A stretch of DNA of 64,000 nt from JALORV01 sp963766365 (GTDB taxonomy: Bacteria > Pseudomonadota > Gammaproteobacteria > Burkholderiales > Burkholderiaceae_F): the NCBI GenBank assembly GCA_963766365.1, contig CAVXZK010000012.1, forward strand, positions 62,001 to 126,000, read 5' to 3'. A program made the translations under genes and the position numbers. The notes below the pieces were generated by a model. That model searched no databases and was not told the origin of the DNA. It worked only from the letters and a program-made list of their open reading frames with translations. Positions 62,995 through 64,000 of this stretch are shown here, in pieces. Position 1 is the first letter of the stretch. Each line of letters opens with the position of its first letter.

Positions 62995-63990
62995 TCAGCG
63001 GCGGGTGCGGGTGCGGGGTCGAGGATGGCTTGTCGCTGTCTTTGCTGCCGCAGACAAGGCGACATCGGCCCGCGCCGACTCGAGTTCGACGGCGCGCAAG
63101 GTCTCTATGAACATCTTTCCGGCTGGCGCCAAGGTCCGGCCACGAAGATAGAGCACGCCGTAAGTCGTCCGCATTTCCGGCACACGGCAGTCCAACTTGA
63201 CGAGGCGTCCCGCCGCAACGTCCTCGGCTAGCAGCGCGGCGGTGCCCGTGAAGAGCGCGTCGCTGTCACGTGCGATCAGCCGGGCGTGTGCGAGCGAATT
63301 GACCAGGATCTGCGGAACGAAATTTGTGACGCCAGGGCCGTCACGAAGTGTCGCCGCCCCCGCGCTGGAGGCAAGCACCGCTTGTGCGCCACGAAGCGAA
63401 GTCGTCGCCAAGGGATATTCGAGCGCCTGCGCCAGAGTCGGTCGAGTCTCCTTGGTCAGCGGGTGCCCAGGCCTGCATGCAAGATAGACCCGCAATGGTG
63501 GCAGGGATTCAGCCACAAGCCGGACGTCCCGTTCAAGCCCAACGGTCGAGGCGACACCGACGTCAATGCGTCCGGCCAATACGTCTTGAAGAACTTGCTC
63601 TGGTTCGGTAATGGTGAACTTGATCTGCAGGCGCGGATGGGCGCTGACGACACGGGCGACTGCCTTGGCGACGGAGATTTCGCCTGCGAACGGGCCTGCG
63701 CCGATCGCCAGCGATCCCGCTTCGAGCCCGGCGAGGAGCTGGATCTCCCGCCTCAGATCGGCGTCGCTTCTGAGCATCGATTCACCGCGTTCGAGCAGAA
63801 CGCGGCCAAACGCCGTCGGTATCGCACCCTTGCGAGTGCGATCGAACAGCAGCACACCGAGCGAGCGCTCCAGCGCGGCAATGCCGCGGGTAAGGCTGGG
63901 CTGCGAGATGCTCATCTCCTCGGCCGCCCGCGCGAAGTTGCCGTGGCGGCCGAGCGCGATTGCGAGGCGGATGAGCCGCAGATCATTCAC
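62995..63990 (-). CDS. LysR-family transcriptional regulator
   Basis: The 331-residue protein has an N-terminal winged helix-turn-helix (LIRLAIALGRHGNFARAAEE, MSISQPSLTRGIAALERSLG, LFDRTRKGAIPTAFGRVLLE) and a substrate-binding-like effector domain (LAIGAGPFAGEISVAKAVAR, VLAGRIDVGVAST, LRVYLACRPGHPL). It ends in an Arg/Thr/Pro-rich tail. LysR regulators usually control a divergent neighbour, which here would lie to the right of the window. The effector is unknown. Confidence 0.92.
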   Translation of the reverse strand: MNDLRLIRLAIALGRHGNFARAAEEMSISQPSLTRGIAALERSLGVLLFDRTRKGAIPTAFGRVLLERGESMLRSDADLRREIQLLAGLEAGSLAIGAGPFAGEISVAKAVARVVSAHPRLQIKFTITEPEQVLQDVLAGRIDVGVASTVGLERDVRLVAESLPPLRVYLACRPGHPLTKETRPTLAQALEYPLATTSLRGAQAVLASSAGAATLRDGPGVTNFVPQILVNSLAHARLIARDSDALFTGTAALLAEDVAAGRLVKLDCRVPEMRTTYGVLYLRGRTLAPAGKMFIETLRAVELESARADVALSAAAKTATSHPRPRTRTRR

Positions 63991-64000
63991 GATACGAAAA

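Overview
The window looks like a high-GC gammaproteobacterial chromosome. The block carA, (SIS gene), carB, greA, yhbY on the opposite strand, rlmE, ftsH, folP, glmM follows the order common in gammaproteobacteria, and pstSCAB-phoU-phoB-phoR is complete. The proteins do not let me name a genus; a lineage near the Xanthomonadales/Nevskiales-type groups is a guess. No rRNA gene or CRISPR array is visible.

Region by region. (1) 1-3.9 kb: glycogen and central carbon genes with deletion scars. A glucokinase start is cut and joined to a broken glgB, then intact glgC, a pdhB tail without its front, pdhC (E2) and an acyl carrier protein gene. (2) 4-18 kb: rhomboid protease and transaldolase on the minus strand, then carAB, greA, yhbY, rlmE, ftsH, folP and glmM. 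(3) 18-30.2 kb: a phosphate-starvation block. It holds a glycosyltransferase and a COG2908-type metallophosphoesterase (a pair resembling the Agt/PlcP lipid-remodelling pair), a PhoX-type phosphatase, a fasciclin lipoprotein, pstSCAB, phoU, phoB and phoR. Pho boxes can be read in front of pstS, the fasciclin gene and the metallophosphoesterase. (4) 30.28-30.55 kb: tRNA-Pro(TGG), tRNA-Arg(TCT), tRNA-His(GTG).

(5) 31.2-52.6 kb: the most unusual part, a tightly packed minus-strand operon of seven large genes. In order of transcription they are a phospholipase D-fold protein with an N-terminal carboxypeptidase-regulatory-like domain, a ~1170-residue protein that looks like the DUF6603 family, a trypsin-like protease, a second DUF6603-like protein, and three very large proteins (~1060, ~1770 and ~630 residues) that I cannot assign. 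The two DUF6603-like genes share a 1739-bp block that appears identical, while their flanks are diverged. I regard this operon as a candidate undescribed system. (6) 53.5-62.9 kb: a patchwork of lower GC with an orphan RHS tip plus small membrane protein, a DUF4440 remnant, a P-loop ATPase, an iteron-like array with a large palindrome, a HEPN-like/OST-HTH-like protein, a nucleotidyltransferase, a coiled-coil protein, an IS3 scrap and a broken BNR/sialidase-like secreted protein. (7) 63-64 kb: a LysR regulator.

Many genes in regions 5 and 6, and the SIS gene at 8 kb, carry single-base frameshifts. Their segments stay well conserved in shifted frames, and several shifts fall in G/C runs. This suggests sequence indel errors at least as strongly as true decay, so I give full gene extents and mark the breaks.
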